A stretch of DNA of 64,000 bases from Methanobrevibacter woesei (GCF_003111605.1 NZ_MZGU01000003.1:1-64000); one strand, 5' to 3'; shown: positions 17,961-29,410, counted from the first letter of the stretch. Translations and numbers: made by a program. The notes: generated from the sequence alone by a model not told the origin.

Positions 17961-18878
17961 CTAAATCTCATAAACCATTACTTCCCCTGGAGAAATTTGC
18001 TCAATATTATGTGTATCAACTACTTCCCTTAATGAGACTTCTTCAGAAGCAATAGCAAAAATATCATCAGTTTCAGCCATTACACCAGGACGTAATCCTA
18101 ATTTATCTTTTGCAATACCAATACCTTTTGGAGTAGCTATAATATATGAAAATGGACCATCCATATCTTCAACAGACTGTTCTAAAGCCTCTTCTAAAGA
18201 ATAACCACTGTCTAATTTATCTGCAATATAATGAACTAAACATTCAGTATCATTAAATGTTTCAAAAATATGTCCTTTTCTTTCCAATGGATCTCTTACT
18301 TTCCAATAATTAGTGATTTGACCATTATGAACTACAGAAACATCTTTAACAATGTAAGTTTGGAAAGGATGTGCATGATATCTATCTACACCACTTTCTG
18401 TTGAAAATCTTGTATGGCCAATAGCATGAGTTCCTTTTATATCTCTTACATTATATCTATCAGCTATTTCTAAAACAGAACCTACATCTTTAACCATTTC
18501 AAAATCTTGACTTCCATTAAGAACAATTACATCATCAATTGTATCTACTTGAGAAATAAGAGGCTTAAGAGATGAAAATTCATCTAATTCTATTTTACAT
18601 TTGTAAATAAAGGAATCACCTACAGATGGAATGATCTCATCTTTTTTTATAGGAGTTACCATGTTGATTGCATCTTGAACTGTTTCAAGTAACCTATTTT
18701 GTTCTTTAACTTGAATTTTTAAGATGTATTCATTTTCTTTAAGCCCAGTTCCACCATAAATTGCATAACCTGCTGAGTCAGGACCTCTATGTTGAAGTTG
18801 ATGCAACATATTTGTCATATCATATCCAGCATTATGCAGATTTTTGTCTTTATATACAATTCCTGCTATACCACACAA
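17961..18878 (-). CDS. Class II glutamine amidotransferase subunit of split glutamate synthase
   Basis: The 305-residue Ntn-type glutaminase begins M-CGIAGIV. Cys2 would be the nucleophile after removal of the initiator. TRFSTESG and VVHNGQITNY supply the conserved Arg and Asn-Gly residues, and FNDTECLVHY the Asp. It releases ammonia for the FMN subunit. The start codon is TTG, with AGGAGAT six bases before it, and it lies inside the 3' end of pdxT (13-base overlap). A stand-alone PurF/GlmS-type glutaminase is the alternative, but the operon settles the role. Confidence 0.88.
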   Translation of the reverse strand: MCGIAGIVYKDKNLHNAGYDMTNMLHQLQHRGPDSAGYAIYGGTGLKENEYILKIQVKEQNRLLETVQDAINMVTPIKKDEIIPSVGDSFIYKCKIELDEFSSLKPLISQVDTIDDVIVLNGSQDFEMVKDVGSVLEIADRYNVRDIKGTHAIGHTRFSTESGVDRYHAHPFQTYIVKDVSVVHNGQITNYWKVRDPLERKGHIFETFNDTECLVHYIADKLDSGYSLEEALEQSVEDMDGPFSYIIATPKGIGIAKDKLGLRPGVMAETDDIFAIASEEVSLREVVDTHNIEQISPGEVMVYEI

Positions 18879-19453
18879 TCTAAAATCTCCTGTATAAAGT
18901 ATTCGTGGATACGTGTGTCATCAGTTAATTCTGGATGAAATGCGATAGCTATATTATGATCTTGTTTAATAGCTACAACTTTTCCATCTAATTCTGATAA
19001 AACTTGAATATTATCTTTTGATTTGTCATAATCTTTAACTGCAGGAGCTCTAATGAAAACTCCTAAGTAATCTTCATCTAAAAAAGACAACATACTCTCA
19101 AATGAGTCTTTTTGTCTACCAAAAGCATTTCTTTCAACATCAATATCCATAAGTCCTATTAATGGTTGGTCAAAATCGGTTTTTTTAGCAAGCAATACCA
19201 TTCCTGCACATGTACCAAATACAGGAATATTATTTTCTTTAATAACTGTATCTATTCCTCTTCTTTGGATAATTTTACCAATTACAGTGCTTTCGCCACC
19301 GGAAATAATAATTCCATCACATTTAGCCACTTCATCTGCATATCTAACAGATTCAACTTTTGCTTCAATGTTCATGTTTTCAACAGCAGTTTTAGTGATA
19401 TCATAATGTTCACTAACAGCACCTTGTACATTTAATATACCTATTTTTATCAT
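18866..19453 (-). CDS. pdxT: Pyridoxal 5'-phosphate synthase glutaminase subunit PdxT
   Basis: The 195-residue class I glutamine amidotransferase supplies ammonia to PdxS for de novo vitamin B6 synthesis. It shows GGESTVIG (about 52-59), nucleophile C82 in FGTCAGM and the His/Glu pair in FHPELTDDTRIHEYF near 172. Length is as usual for PdxT. pdxS is not in the window. As the first gene of the glutamate synthase operon it shares the nitrogen-type promoter. Confidence 0.93.
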   Translation of the reverse strand: MIKIGILNVQGAVSEHYDITKTAVENMNIEAKVESVRYADEVAKCDGIIISGGESTVIGKIIQRRGIDTVIKENNIPVFGTCAGMVLLAKKTDFDQPLIGLMDIDVERNAFGRQKDSFESMLSFLDEDYLGVFIRAPAVKDYDKSKDNIQVLSELDGKVVAIKQDHNIAIAFHPELTDDTRIHEYFIQEILDCVV

Positions 19454-19562
19454 AAAAATCCCAAATGTTAAAATATATTTAATTTAAAAGAATAGTTTTT
19501 AATTTAAACTCTATTAATTAAAGCTATTAAATACTCACTATTATATAATTATTTTTTCATAG

Positions 19563-19570
19563 TATATAAA
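19563..19570 (-). promoter_or_regulatory. Box A of the pdxT-glutamate synthase operon
   Basis: The minus strand reads TTTATATACTATG, which matches the archaeal TATA consensus. The same octamer plus CTATG occurs upstream of the histone gene. Transcription would start near 19538-19542, giving a leader of roughly 85-90 bases before the pdxT ATG. Confidence 0.6.
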
Positions 19571-19576
19571 TATAAT

Positions 19577-19590
19577 GGAAGTATACTTCC
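19577..19590. promoter_or_regulatory. Probable NrpR operator (GGAA-N6-TTCC)
   Basis: GGAAGTATACTTCC is a perfect 14-bp palindrome. It matches the GGAA-N6-TTCC operator described for the methanogen nitrogen repressor NrpR, which releases DNA when 2-oxoglutarate is high. It lies six bases upstream of box A of the glutamate synthase operon. It is nested inside a second inverted repeat with 10-bp arms (TTTTCATAGT at 19554-19563 and ACTATGAAAA at 19592-19601). The nrpR gene is not in the window. Confidence 0.7.
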
Positions 19591-19725
19591 GACTATGAAA
19601 ATTTTCTGAAAAATAATATCATATTAAGAATAAAAATAAATAATGTTCAAAAAAATGAGAAAAAAAGGTGAAAAATATGAAAAAAATAAAAATAGAAATA
19701 AAAAATGAAACTAAAAAATTATAAT

Positions 19726-20196
19726 TTAATTTGCATTTTTAATATTTTGTATTGCGTTTTTAGCTCCTGCTTTTACAAAACCACTTTCATCATCAAGTAA
19801 TTTTTCAAGAGGTTCAATAGCTTTTTCATCTTTTAAATTACCTAAAGCCCAAGCAGCCGCACCTCTTACTTTCCAGTCATCATCATCTAAAATGTTAATT
19901 AATGGATCAACAGCATCTTGACCAAAGCGAGCTAAAGCAGTGGATGCTTCCCTTCTAACTAATTTATTATGATCCCTTAAAGTATTGATTAATGGTTCAA
20001 TAGCTGCACTGTTTCCAATAAAACCTAAAATTTTAGCAGCATTTAAACGTATATTTTTGTTCCTATTGGATAAAGCTTCAACTAATGCATCAAAAGATTC
20101 TTCAGCTTTCATTTCTAATAATCCAACTGCTTCTTCAACTACAAAATCATCTTTATCTCCTAAATCTTTAACCAACTCATTGATACTTTTTTCCAT
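19726..20196 (-). CDS. HEAT-repeat protein (PBS-lyase-type repeats)
   Basis: The 156-residue all-helical protein consists of about five HEAT repeats of some 31 residues, for example AIEPLINTLRDHNKLVRREASTAL and AVDPLINILDDDDWKVRGAAAWAL. Such repeats bind proteins or act as scaffolds. No catalytic residues are present. It is a single gene, divergent from the dehydrogenase at 20335, preceded by AGGAGG. Specific function is unknown. Confidence 0.8.
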   Translation of the reverse strand: MEKSINELVKDLGDKDDFVVEEAVGLLEMKAEESFDALVEALSNRNKNIRLNAAKILGFIGNSAAIEPLINTLRDHNKLVRREASTALARFGQDAVDPLINILDDDDWKVRGAAAWALGNLKDEKAIEPLEKLLDDESGFVKAGAKNAIQNIKNAN

Positions 20197-20334
20197 TATT
20201 AATGCCTCCTATAAATATAAAATAATATAAATCTAAAACATTAAATTATTAATTACATAATATTATAAAGTAATTCATATAAAAATATTTCGGTATTATA
20301 CGAACATTATTATAAAAATTATCTAAGTGAAAAA

Positions 20335-21336
20335 ATGTACAATATAAATTTAATAAGTGGAGACGGAATTGGAAGAGAAGTAATGGATGCAGGAGAATAC
20401 CTCCTAGATAAAATTGATTTAGAATTCTCTTTTACTTATGGTCATGCAGGATATCACTGTTTTAAGAAAACTGGAACAACACTTCCTGAAGAAACTGTAA
20501 AAAAAGCAAAGAAATCTGATGCAATTTTGTTTGGAGCCATCACCAGTACTCCAGGACAACCAAGTCCAATAATAAACTTAAGACAAAAACTTGATATGTA
20601 TGCAAACTTAAGACCAATAAAATCTTATGAAGGTGTAAACTGCCTTTATGATGATATCGATATTCTAATTGTACGTGAAAACACAGAAGGACTTTATTCA
20701 CAAGTAGAATACGAAGAAGATGACAAAGTAATAGCTGAAAGAAGAATCACAAAAGAAGCTAGTGAGAAAATATCCAAAATAGCTTTTGAACAGTGCCAAA
20801 AACTAAATAAAAATAAGGTAACCTGTGTTCATAAAAGCAATGTATTAAAAAAGACTGACGGCGTTTTTAAAGATGCATTCTACAAAATAGGAGAACAATA
20901 TCCTCAAATAGAAAAAAATGATTACTATGTAGATGCAGCAGCAATGTATCTTGTAACAAATCCTCAAAGATATGATGTTATTGTATCAACCAACCTATTT
21001 GGAGATATACTTTCCGATGAAGGAGCAGGACTTGTTGGAGGATTAGGGCTTGCACCTTCTGGAAATATTGGGGACAAATATGGATTATTCGAACCAGTTC
21101 ATGGATCTGCTCCAGATATAACTGGTAAAAACATAGCAAATCCAGCATCTATGATTCTTTCAATAGCTATGATGTTAAATTACCTCGATGAGGAAGAATA
21201 TGCCAAGAAGATAAATGATGCAACTGAAGCAGTATTAAAAGAAGGTAAAATAGTAACTCCTGATTTAGGTGGACAGGCTACAACAATGGAAATGACAAAA
21301 GAAATAACTAGGAAGATATTAGAAGGAGATAACTAA
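20335..21336 (+). CDS. Isopropylmalate/isohomocitrate dehydrogenase family (LeuB or AksF)
   Basis: The 333-residue NAD-dependent beta-decarboxylating dehydrogenase carries the family N terminus LISGDGIGRE and substrate arginines in the SPIINLRQKLDMYANLRPIK and VRENTEGLYS stretches. The metal site is NLFGDILSDEGAGLVGG and the NAD site EPVHGSAPDITGKNIANP. It belongs either to leucine synthesis (LeuB) or to the 2-oxosuberate pathway of coenzyme B (AksF), which are close paralogues in methanogens. The FGAITS and SPIINLR segments remind me of AksF. The acyl-CoA synthetase begins directly after its stop codon, so the two form an operon. Confidence 0.85.
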   Translation: MYNINLISGDGIGREVMDAGEYLLDKIDLEFSFTYGHAGYHCFKKTGTTLPEETVKKAKKSDAILFGAITSTPGQPSPIINLRQKLDMYANLRPIKSYEGVNCLYDDIDILIVRENTEGLYSQVEYEEDDKVIAERRITKEASEKISKIAFEQCQKLNKNKVTCVHKSNVLKKTDGVFKDAFYKIGEQYPQIEKNDYYVDAAAMYLVTNPQRYDVIVSTNLFGDILSDEGAGLVGGLGLAPSGNIGDKYGLFEPVHGSAPDITGKNIANPASMILSIAMMLNYLDEEEYAKKINDATEAVLKEGKIVTPDLGGQATTMEMTKEITRKILEGDN

Positions 21337-22810
<1,474 letters not shown>

Positions 22811-22818
<8 letters not shown>

Positions 22819-22828
22819 TATTAACTAT
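22811..22828. terminator. Perfect palindrome at convergent gene ends
   Basis: ATAGTTAATATTAACTAT is an 18-bp perfect palindrome containing the stop codons of both convergent genes. It could fold in either transcript and act as a shared terminator. It lacks a strong T-run on the plus strand, so the assignment is tentative. Confidence 0.4.
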
Positions 22829-25800
22829 TTAACTTTTCAGTATAGTTACATCCCTTATTAGAACAACTATAACCATCACCATTCCTATTTAAGTGGACGA
22901 TTCCATTTTTACACTTAGGACATAACTTATAGGAATCCTTTTCATAATATTTGGTAAAAGAACCTGTTTTCCAACCACACCGATTAGAGCAATTGAATGT
23001 ATAATATTCCCCATTATTAGCTCTTCTTTTATTAATGACAATTTTCCCATAAGAATGTGGATTTTCTTTACACCTTGGACAGTCAATATTTGTTTCATAT
23101 ATTTTTTCTTCATTCTTTTTAGTAGGATATTTATCTAACTGAGGTTTCCAAAAATCCTTTTTAGAACCATTATTTTTAGTTGAATTGCTGCTATTTTGAG
23201 CATTACTTTTAATTAACATATTTTTATCTTTTTTAGAATTAATAATAAATTCTTCTAAATTTGGAGTTTCATCTACCAGATATTTAGTACCTTCTAACTC
23301 TGAAATAAAAGTAGAAGCATTACCATAATCAGATATCAAATAACATCTATTTTTAGTCCTTGTTAACGCTACATAAAATAATCTACGTTCTTCTGCATAA
23401 ATATGCTCTTCTTTTTTCGGTGTTATGAATGATAACACAGAATCCTCTTCAATTTTGTTTGGAAAAGCTTTTACATCATCTTTAAGATCTAAAATAATAA
23501 CATTTTCTGCTTCAAGTCCTTTAGCAGCATGTACTGTGAAAAATTGTATTTTTAAATCAGCCCTTTTTAGATAATGTATTATATATTTATTATCGGCAAT
23601 TTGACCATTAGAGTTCATAATAGATTCAACTTCAAATTCAACCATTCTTTTAACAAAATCACAACTATGTTTATATCTCCCTAAAACCATGATTTCATTA
23701 GAAAATTCACTAATTTTATCAACATAATATTTAAAAGCATCACGTATATTGATTTTTGGTTTATTTTTAATATTAGATTTATCTTCATATTTTAAAGGTG
23801 AATTTAAATATACAATCCTTAAAGGACCATTAACATCCGTTGTTTTAGAGTTTAGCATTTTATCTGATTGCAAACTATTCTTCTTAATAAACTTAGATGA
23901 AACATCAATTAATGACTGAGGATTTCTGTAATTGTTTTCAAGAAGTACAGTTTCTAAACCATATTCCTCTTCAGCAAATTTATCTGACAGATTAACTTCT
24001 GAGCCAGCATAACGAAAAATAGACTGCCAATCATCTTCAACTAACATTATATTGCACTTTTTATTATGAAAAGCAGTTAACAAATCAAAAATAATCGGAT
24101 TAGCATCCTGAAACTCATCAATAATTACATAATCATAATCACAACAACATTCATTGTTCACTTTTTTAGTGGCTTCAACAATACCATCCTGAAAATCAAT
24201 ACCTTTACTTTCAATTGAATCTTTAAAATAAAAATCTTTCATTGATTCATAATATGAATAAAAATCTTCCATTATCTCTAAAAATAAAATAAATCTATTT
24301 CTTTGAAAATTATTTTCACTTTTAGCATCCACTTCTTTAAAAAATTTTGAGAAATCAGTTTTAACAAAACCTCTAGATTTAAATATTGATAAAAAATTAC
24401 TAACTAAATCATTAAACAATTTAAACTTATAATATGATTTACTATTTTCTAGCAATTCATTAAAAATCTTATCATAATCCTGTTTAATCTCAACACCTTT
24501 CTCTTTAAGTTTGGCTTCGAGTTTACTAACTAATATATTATCCCTAACATAATAAGAAAATGTTTCAATATATGAAATATCATACTCTTTAAAGAGATCC
24601 AATTTCCATTTTCTTTCATTTATATAATCGTTTTCGTGAGATTCATTTAACCAAGGAGCTCTATAATCTCCATCTAATCCAAAATGCTCTAAATAAATAT
24701 CATAATCCGGTAAATAAAAATCTGGATGATATGCTTTACTATTGTCAAATTTATTCCTGTCAGGAGTTATATTTTTCTCTTTTTCAATTTTAGAAAAAGG
24801 AAATACTGGTTCATATTTATATCTTATTTGATGAATATACAAATAATTAGCAATTATTAATTCACCTAAACTTTTAACTTCTTCAGCCTTATTAAAAGTG
24901 TTATAACTATTTTTCCTATAATCTGAAAAATATAATGATTTGAGTGTCTTAATTTTTTCACCCAAATTATCATTAGCATCATTTTCTAATCTAACATCAA
25001 TTGGAGGTTCTCTTAAATAATAAGAAAAATATTCAACTAATTTTTTAATTTTACTTTTATCATTTTTTAGTATATCCTCTACATAGTGATTAAAAATAAA
25101 ATTAATAGATTTATTAAAATATCTGCTAAATCCTGCAACTGTCTTTGCAAATTTATGAATTGTAGAAATAAAGACTCCATCATTTCCAATTCTTCTTTTT
25201 AAATTATCAACTGCATCATTAGTATAAGAAATACATACAATTTTTTCAGGTGGGACTTTCTTAATATCAATTAAATATTTAACTTTAGCTACAATAGTAG
25301 AAGTTTTACCAGAACCTGCACCTGCAATTACCCTCAAAACATTAGGACTTCTAATAACTGCTTCTCTTTGTTCATCATTTAATCCCATTTCATCAAAATA
25401 ACCCTTATTATTCCATAATTCATTTTGAACATAATTATTATTCCATTCCTTAAAGAATTTATCAAAATTTAGTAGTTTATAAAAATAAAAAGGATCTTTA
25501 TCATCCTGAATAAAACCTTCACTATCTAAAATATTTCTAATAGAAGAAATTTTTGAAAATAAAGCATCATGTTCCTTTTTAAACTTATTTTGTTTATCAT
25601 AATCAAAATAAAAACTAGGTTCATCACAATTGACTAAATCATAAACCATAGAAATACTTTTCAAGATTTCCTCTTTATTTAAATTAAGTTTATCTGAAAT
25701 AATATTTATTAAATCATCTTTAACCTTATTAATTTTATTAATTTCATCTACAAATAGATCAAAAGAATAATCACTGCAAAAAGTATAATATGCCAAATAA

Positions 25801-26897
25801 AACTTATCTTTAGGAAAAACTAAGTCATTATTATCTAATTCAATATTAATTAAATTAGATTTAATGATAAACCATTTAAACTCAGTTTTAATTTCTTTTT
25901 TTTCATCTTGAGATAAAACTTTAGAAAAAGAGTTTAAATAATTATTAATTTCTGTTCTTGAAAAAAAATTACTAATAAAATCAGATAAATATTCTTTATT
26001 AATTTTTTTAATGTTAAAATAAAGACCTTCATATTCTTTTATAAATTTAAAATTATCTTCAGATAGCTTTTCAGTTCCAGTTGCATTATTTAAAAGTATT
26101 TTAAAATAAGACTGTGTAAACTCTTTTTTAAAGTAATCGATCTTAATGCTATCAAAATAAGAAGATTTCCTAAAATCATCCCACTTTTCAATAGAGACTT
26201 CTTTTAAAAGAAATGTATTTAGTTTACTTCTATAAGAATCATATGTTTGAACAAATTCATTTAACTTTGATATATTCTCTTTTTGACTTAAAGTCCCATA
26301 ATAATTAGCTAAACTCAATATTTCTTTAACATCATAATACAACTCTGAAACATCAATTTTTAACCCGTATTTAAGTTTATCAATAAGTTCATTATTTTTA
26401 AATATATATCCAGTGTCATCTAAAGGTTCTTTTAATTCTTTGGAATATTTATGATAAGACTCCTGAAAAAAGATATTGTTATTAACTTTGAAAATGAAGT
26501 CATTGACTTTTTTTCTATTAAAATTTATAAGATTAATTAAAATTTTTGTTATTATTAACCTATTTAAGAAATCTTTTACTTCACCAATAAAATCTTGTAT
26601 ATCTTTTAAATCCTTATTTTCATTTTCTTTAATCCAATTTAGATAATCAAAAGCTTTTTCTTCACATTTTTTAGTAATTTGATTCTTTCTATAAAAATTA
26701 TTTACAGAATCGTATAAATAATCCAAGATTTCTGATTTAGAGTTAAACTCTTTAGAAGTACATTTATGTAATTTATTTTCTTTAAAAAAAATTTTAAATT
26801 TCAAAGAGTTATTACATCCACAGAAATCTCTTGATAAATCGTTGAATTCTTTTTTACAAACTGGACAAACTTTTTTAATAGAACACAAACTATCCAA
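22821..26897 (-). CDS. Giant UvrD/Rep-type helicase with embedded nuclease-like domain and zinc ribbons
   Basis: The protein has about 1358 residues. Order: a Cys cluster at the N terminus (CPVC, then CGC, within about 11-30); some 470 charged helical residues without recognised domain; an SF1 motor opening LNDEQREAVIRSPNVLRVIAGAGSGKT (Walker A near 525-533); a segment near 675-790 that looks like a PD-(D/E)XK nuclease insertion (a GELIIANYLY glutamate, then HPDFYLPDYDIYLEHFG); motif II VIIDEFQDAN near 925; late motifs HAAKGLEAENVIILD near 1130 and VALTRTKNRCYL near 1184. Two topoisomerase-type four-Cys zinc ribbons lie at about 1265-1358. The TTG start two codons inside the frame has AGGGGAG seven bases upstream. 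A DNA-processing or defence role is inferred; no partner gene is adjacent. Confidence 0.8.
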   Translation of the reverse strand: MDSLCSIKKVCPVCKKEFNDLSRDFCGCNNSLKFKIFFKENKLHKCTSKEFNSKSEILDYLYDSVNNFYRKNQITKKCEEKAFDYLNWIKENENKDLKDIQDFIGEVKDFLNRLIITKILINLINFNRKKVNDFIFKVNNNIFFQESYHKYSKELKEPLDDTGYIFKNNELIDKLKYGLKIDVSELYYDVKEILSLANYYGTLSQKENISKLNEFVQTYDSYRSKLNTFLLKEVSIEKWDDFRKSSYFDSIKIDYFKKEFTQSYFKILLNNATGTEKLSEDNFKFIKEYEGLYFNIKKINKEYLSDFISNFFSRTEINNYLNSFSKVLSQDEKKEIKTEFKWFIIKSNLINIELDNNDLVFPKDKFYLAYYTFCSDYSFDLFVDEINKINKVKDDLINIISDKLNLNKEEILKSISMVYDLVNCDEPSFYFDYDKQNKFKKEHDALFSKISSIRNILDSEGFIQDDKDPFYFYKLLNFDKFFKEWNNNYVQNELWNNKGYFDEMGLNDEQREAVIRSPNVLRVIAGAGSGKTSTIVAKVKYLIDIKKVPPEKIVCISYTNDAVDNLKRRIGNDGVFISTIHKFAKTVAGFSRYFNKSINFIFNHYVEDILKNDKSKIKKLVEYFSYYLREPPIDVRLENDANDNLGEKIKTLKSLYFSDYRKNSYNTFNKAEEVKSLGELIIANYLYIHQIRYKYEPVFPFSKIEKEKNITPDRNKFDNSKAYHPDFYLPDYDIYLEHFGLDGDYRAPWLNESHENDYINERKWKLDLFKEYDISYIETFSYYVRDNILVSKLEAKLKEKGVEIKQDYDKIFNELLENSKSYYKFKLFNDLVSNFLSIFKSRGFVKTDFSKFFKEVDAKSENNFQRNRFILFLEIMEDFYSYYESMKDFYFKDSIESKGIDFQDGIVEATKKVNNECCCDYDYVIIDEFQDANPIIFDLLTAFHNKKCNIMLVEDDWQSIFRYAGSEVNLSDKFAEEEYGLETVLLENNYRNPQSLIDVSSKFIKKNSLQSDKMLNSKTTDVNGPLRIVYLNSPLKYEDKSNIKNKPKINIRDAFKYYVDKISEFSNEIMVLGRYKHSCDFVKRMVEFEVESIMNSNGQIADNKYIIHYLKRADLKIQFFTVHAAKGLEAENVIILDLKDDVKAFPNKIEEDSVLSFITPKKEEHIYAEERRLFYVALTRTKNRCYLISDYGNASTFISELEGTKYLVDETPNLEEFIINSKKDKNMLIKSNAQNSSNSTKNNGSKKDFWKPQLDKYPTKKNEEKIYETNIDCPRCKENPHSYGKIVINKRRANNGEYYTFNCSNRCGWKTGSFTKYYEKDSYKLCPKCKNGIVHLNRNGDGYSCSNKGCNYTEKLNS

Positions 26898-27021
26898 GGA
26901 CAATCTCCCCTAATTTAGATAACAATACTATTATTATATCATAAACACATATTTAAAACAATACTATTAAGGGAAAAGAATAAACAAGAGATAATAAAAA
27001 AAGAAAAAAAGAGGAACTGAT

Positions 27022-27903
27022 TTACTTGTGAATCATAGTTCCTATACCGTTTTTAGTAAATATTTCAAGTAAAATAGAATGTTTTTTACGTCCGTCAATA
27101 ATGTGACAGGATTCTACTCCACCTTCAATAGCTTTAACACAAGTTTCTATTTTTGGAATCATTCCACCACTGATAACACCATCTTCTATTAACTGTGGAA
27201 CTTCATCAATTTTTATTCTTTGTATTAGACTATCTGGATCTGAAGGATCTCTTAAAACACCCGGAACATCAGTTAAAATAATTAATTTTTCAGCATTAAT
27301 AGCACTAGCTATTTCACCAGCTGCAGTATCTGCATTTAAATTTAAGCTTGTTCCATCTTCAGCAATACCTACAGGAGCAATTACTGGAATATAATCATTA
27401 CTTGTAAACATTTCTAATAAATCAGTATTTACACAATTAATTTCACCAACAAGTCCTAAATCTATCTCTTCTTCAACTCCTGTTTCATCATTCCTAACTT
27501 TGTGAGCTGGTTTTTTATGAGCATAGATTAATTGACTGTCTTTACCAGATACTCCAATACCTTTACCATCATGATAACAGATTTGAGATACAATATTAGT
27601 ACTTATTTTACCAACTAATACCATTTTAATAATTTCCATGGTTTCTTCATCAGTAACTCTTAGTCCTTTAATAAATTTAGGTTCTTTACCTAATTTATCC
27701 ATGGATCTGGAAATTTCAGGCCCTCCTCCATGAACAACAAGAGGTTGCATACCTACATATTTTAAAAGAACTGTGTCTCTAGCTGTTGAAGCCATAGCAT
27801 CATCATCAATCATTGCATGGCCACCATACTTAATCATAATCTTTTTATCATGAAACTTTTTAATGTAAGGTAATGCTTCAATTAAAATATTAACATCTTT
27901 CAT
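27022..27903 (-). CDS. argB: Acetylglutamate kinase
   Basis: The 293-residue amino acid kinase phosphorylates N-acetylglutamate in arginine synthesis. MIKYGGHAM near 23-31 is the phosphate-binding loop, [11 protein letters not shown] near 55 the substrate loop, and [30 protein letters not shown] the nucleotide region. The C-terminal [28 protein letters not shown] is diagnostic for ArgB. A stretch near 120-150 ([23 protein letters not shown]) is the usual ArgB loop. argJ lies 5 kb away on the same strand. GTGAT before ATG supports the start. Confidence 0.95.
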   Translation of the reverse strand: MKDVNILIEALPYIKKFHDKKIMIKYGGHAMIDDDAMASTARDTVLLKYVGMQPLVVHGGGPEISRSMDKLGKEPKFIKGLRVTDEETMEIIKMVLVGKISTNIVSQICYHDGKGIGVSGKDSQLIYAHKKPAHKVRNDETGVEEEIDLGLVGEINCVNTDLLEMFTSNDYIPVIAPVGIAEDGTSLNLNADTAAGEIASAINAEKLIILTDVPGVLRDPSDPDSLIQRIKIDEVPQLIEDGVISGGMIPKIETCVKAIEGGVESCHIIDGRKKHSILLEIFTKNGIGTMIHK

Positions 27904-28045
27904 GTAATCACGTAATTAAACTAACTATATACAATTTGATTTTAATCATTTATATAATATAAGGTCATAAATTAAGGGTTCACAGTAGATAGTTATATCT
28001 CATTTAAAAACAAAAATAAAATTATAATTTATATAAGAGGGTATT

Positions 28046-29410
28046 ATGGCAAATAAAAATATTGAGTTAATGAGAGGAAATCCTGAAACGGCTGTTAGAA
28101 AACTAGCTATTCCAGTAATGATATCTATGCTTTTAACAGCATCCTACAACATCATTGATGGAATATGGATTACAGGACTTGGTGAAGCAGCTATTGCAGG
28201 TATTGGATTTGTAACACCTATATTTATGATTTTAAATGGTGTAAGTGTTGGTCTTGGAAGTGGAGCAACAAGCAGCATAAGTCGTTTTGTTGGAGCTCAT
28301 GACAAAAATAGAGCCTCTGATTCAGCAGCACACTCAATCATAATCCTGTTTATAACATCAATCATTTTAACTTTAATATTTTTAGTGATTCAGGAACCAT
28401 TACTTAGAATTTACGGAGCATCAGGAACTGCACTGGAAGAAGCATTATCTTACAGTACTCCCCTATTTTTAGGTTTGATTGGAATTATGTTTGCAAATGG
28501 TGCTAGTGGAATTCTTCGTGGAGAAGGAGATATGAAACGTGCAATGTATGCAGTTGTTGTTTCTGTTATTCTAAATGCAATCTTAGATCCGATATTTATT
28601 TACACATTTGGTTTAGGAGCAGCTGGTGCAGCTATTGCAACTGTTTTAAGCTCTTTAATATCAGCTATTGTAATTCTTTACTGGTTACTTGTTAAAAAAG
28701 ACACTTATGTTGATATAAACTTAAGAAAATTTAAATTCAACTCAAAAATAACTAAAAACATATTAAAAGTAGGAATTCCAGCTTCCCTAGATATGTTTAT
28801 CATGTCAATAGCCGTAGCATTGTATTTAATTTTCATTACAATCATTAGTGGAGATTATGGAGTTGCAGCTTATACTTCAGGCCAAAGGATTTATTTATTT
28901 GCAATTATGCCTTTAACAGCTATTGGAACTGCTGTAGTTGCTGTTTGTGGAAGTGCATTTGGAGCTGAAAATGGAGATTATCTATCAAGAGCACATAAAT
29001 ATGGTGCAAAATTTGGAATTCTATTTGGGCTAGCTGTTACAATTATTGTAGTGCTATTTGCAACACCAATTGCTTCAATATTTGCATATACTCCTGAAAC
29101 AAGCCATTTAGTTTCTGGAATTGCATTATTCTTACAATTTGCATTTTTATCAATTCCACTTACAGGTGCTGGAATGGCATCTTCTTTCTTATATCAAGGA
29201 ATCGGAAGAGGAGTTACAAGTCTCTTTTTCACAATATTTAGAGAGGTTATCTGTACAGTAATCCTAACTTATCTATTTGGAATTGTCCTTGAATGGGGAT
29301 TAATTGGAATATGGATAGGATTAGCAGTTGGTAGATCAATTGCAAGTATTGTTAACTATATCTACGGTAGACACACAATTAAACAAATTAGAACAAAATT
29401 AGGAACTTAA
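28046..29410 (+). CDS. MATE-family efflux transporter
   Basis: The 454-residue integral membrane protein has about 12 transmembrane helices arranged as two homologous halves, each starting with a helix of the 'P..I..L...YNIIDGIWI' and 'GIPASLDMFIM' type. The segment GASGILRGEGDMKRAM near 152-167 is a MATE signature. It probably exports organic cations or drugs using a sodium or proton gradient. The substrate is unknown. GAGGG precedes the ATG, and a TTTATATAA box near 27947 could serve as promoter. The DedA gene follows on the same strand. Confidence 0.9.
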   Translation: MANKNIELMRGNPETAVRKLAIPVMISMLLTASYNIIDGIWITGLGEAAIAGIGFVTPIFMILNGVSVGLGSGATSSISRFVGAHDKNRASDSAAHSIIILFITSIILTLIFLVIQEPLLRIYGASGTALEEALSYSTPLFLGLIGIMFANGASGILRGEGDMKRAMYAVVVSVILNAILDPIFIYTFGLGAAGAAIATVLSSLISAIVILYWLLVKKDTYVDINLRKFKFNSKITKNILKVGIPASLDMFIMSIAVALYLIFITIISGDYGVAAYTSGQRIYLFAIMPLTAIGTAVVAVCGSAFGAENGDYLSRAHKYGAKFGILFGLAVTIIVVLFATPIASIFAYTPETSHLVSGIALFLQFAFLSIPLTGAGMASSFLYQGIGRGVTSLFFTIFREVICTVILTYLFGIVLEWGLIGIWIGLAVGRSIASIVNYIYGRHTIKQIRTKLGT

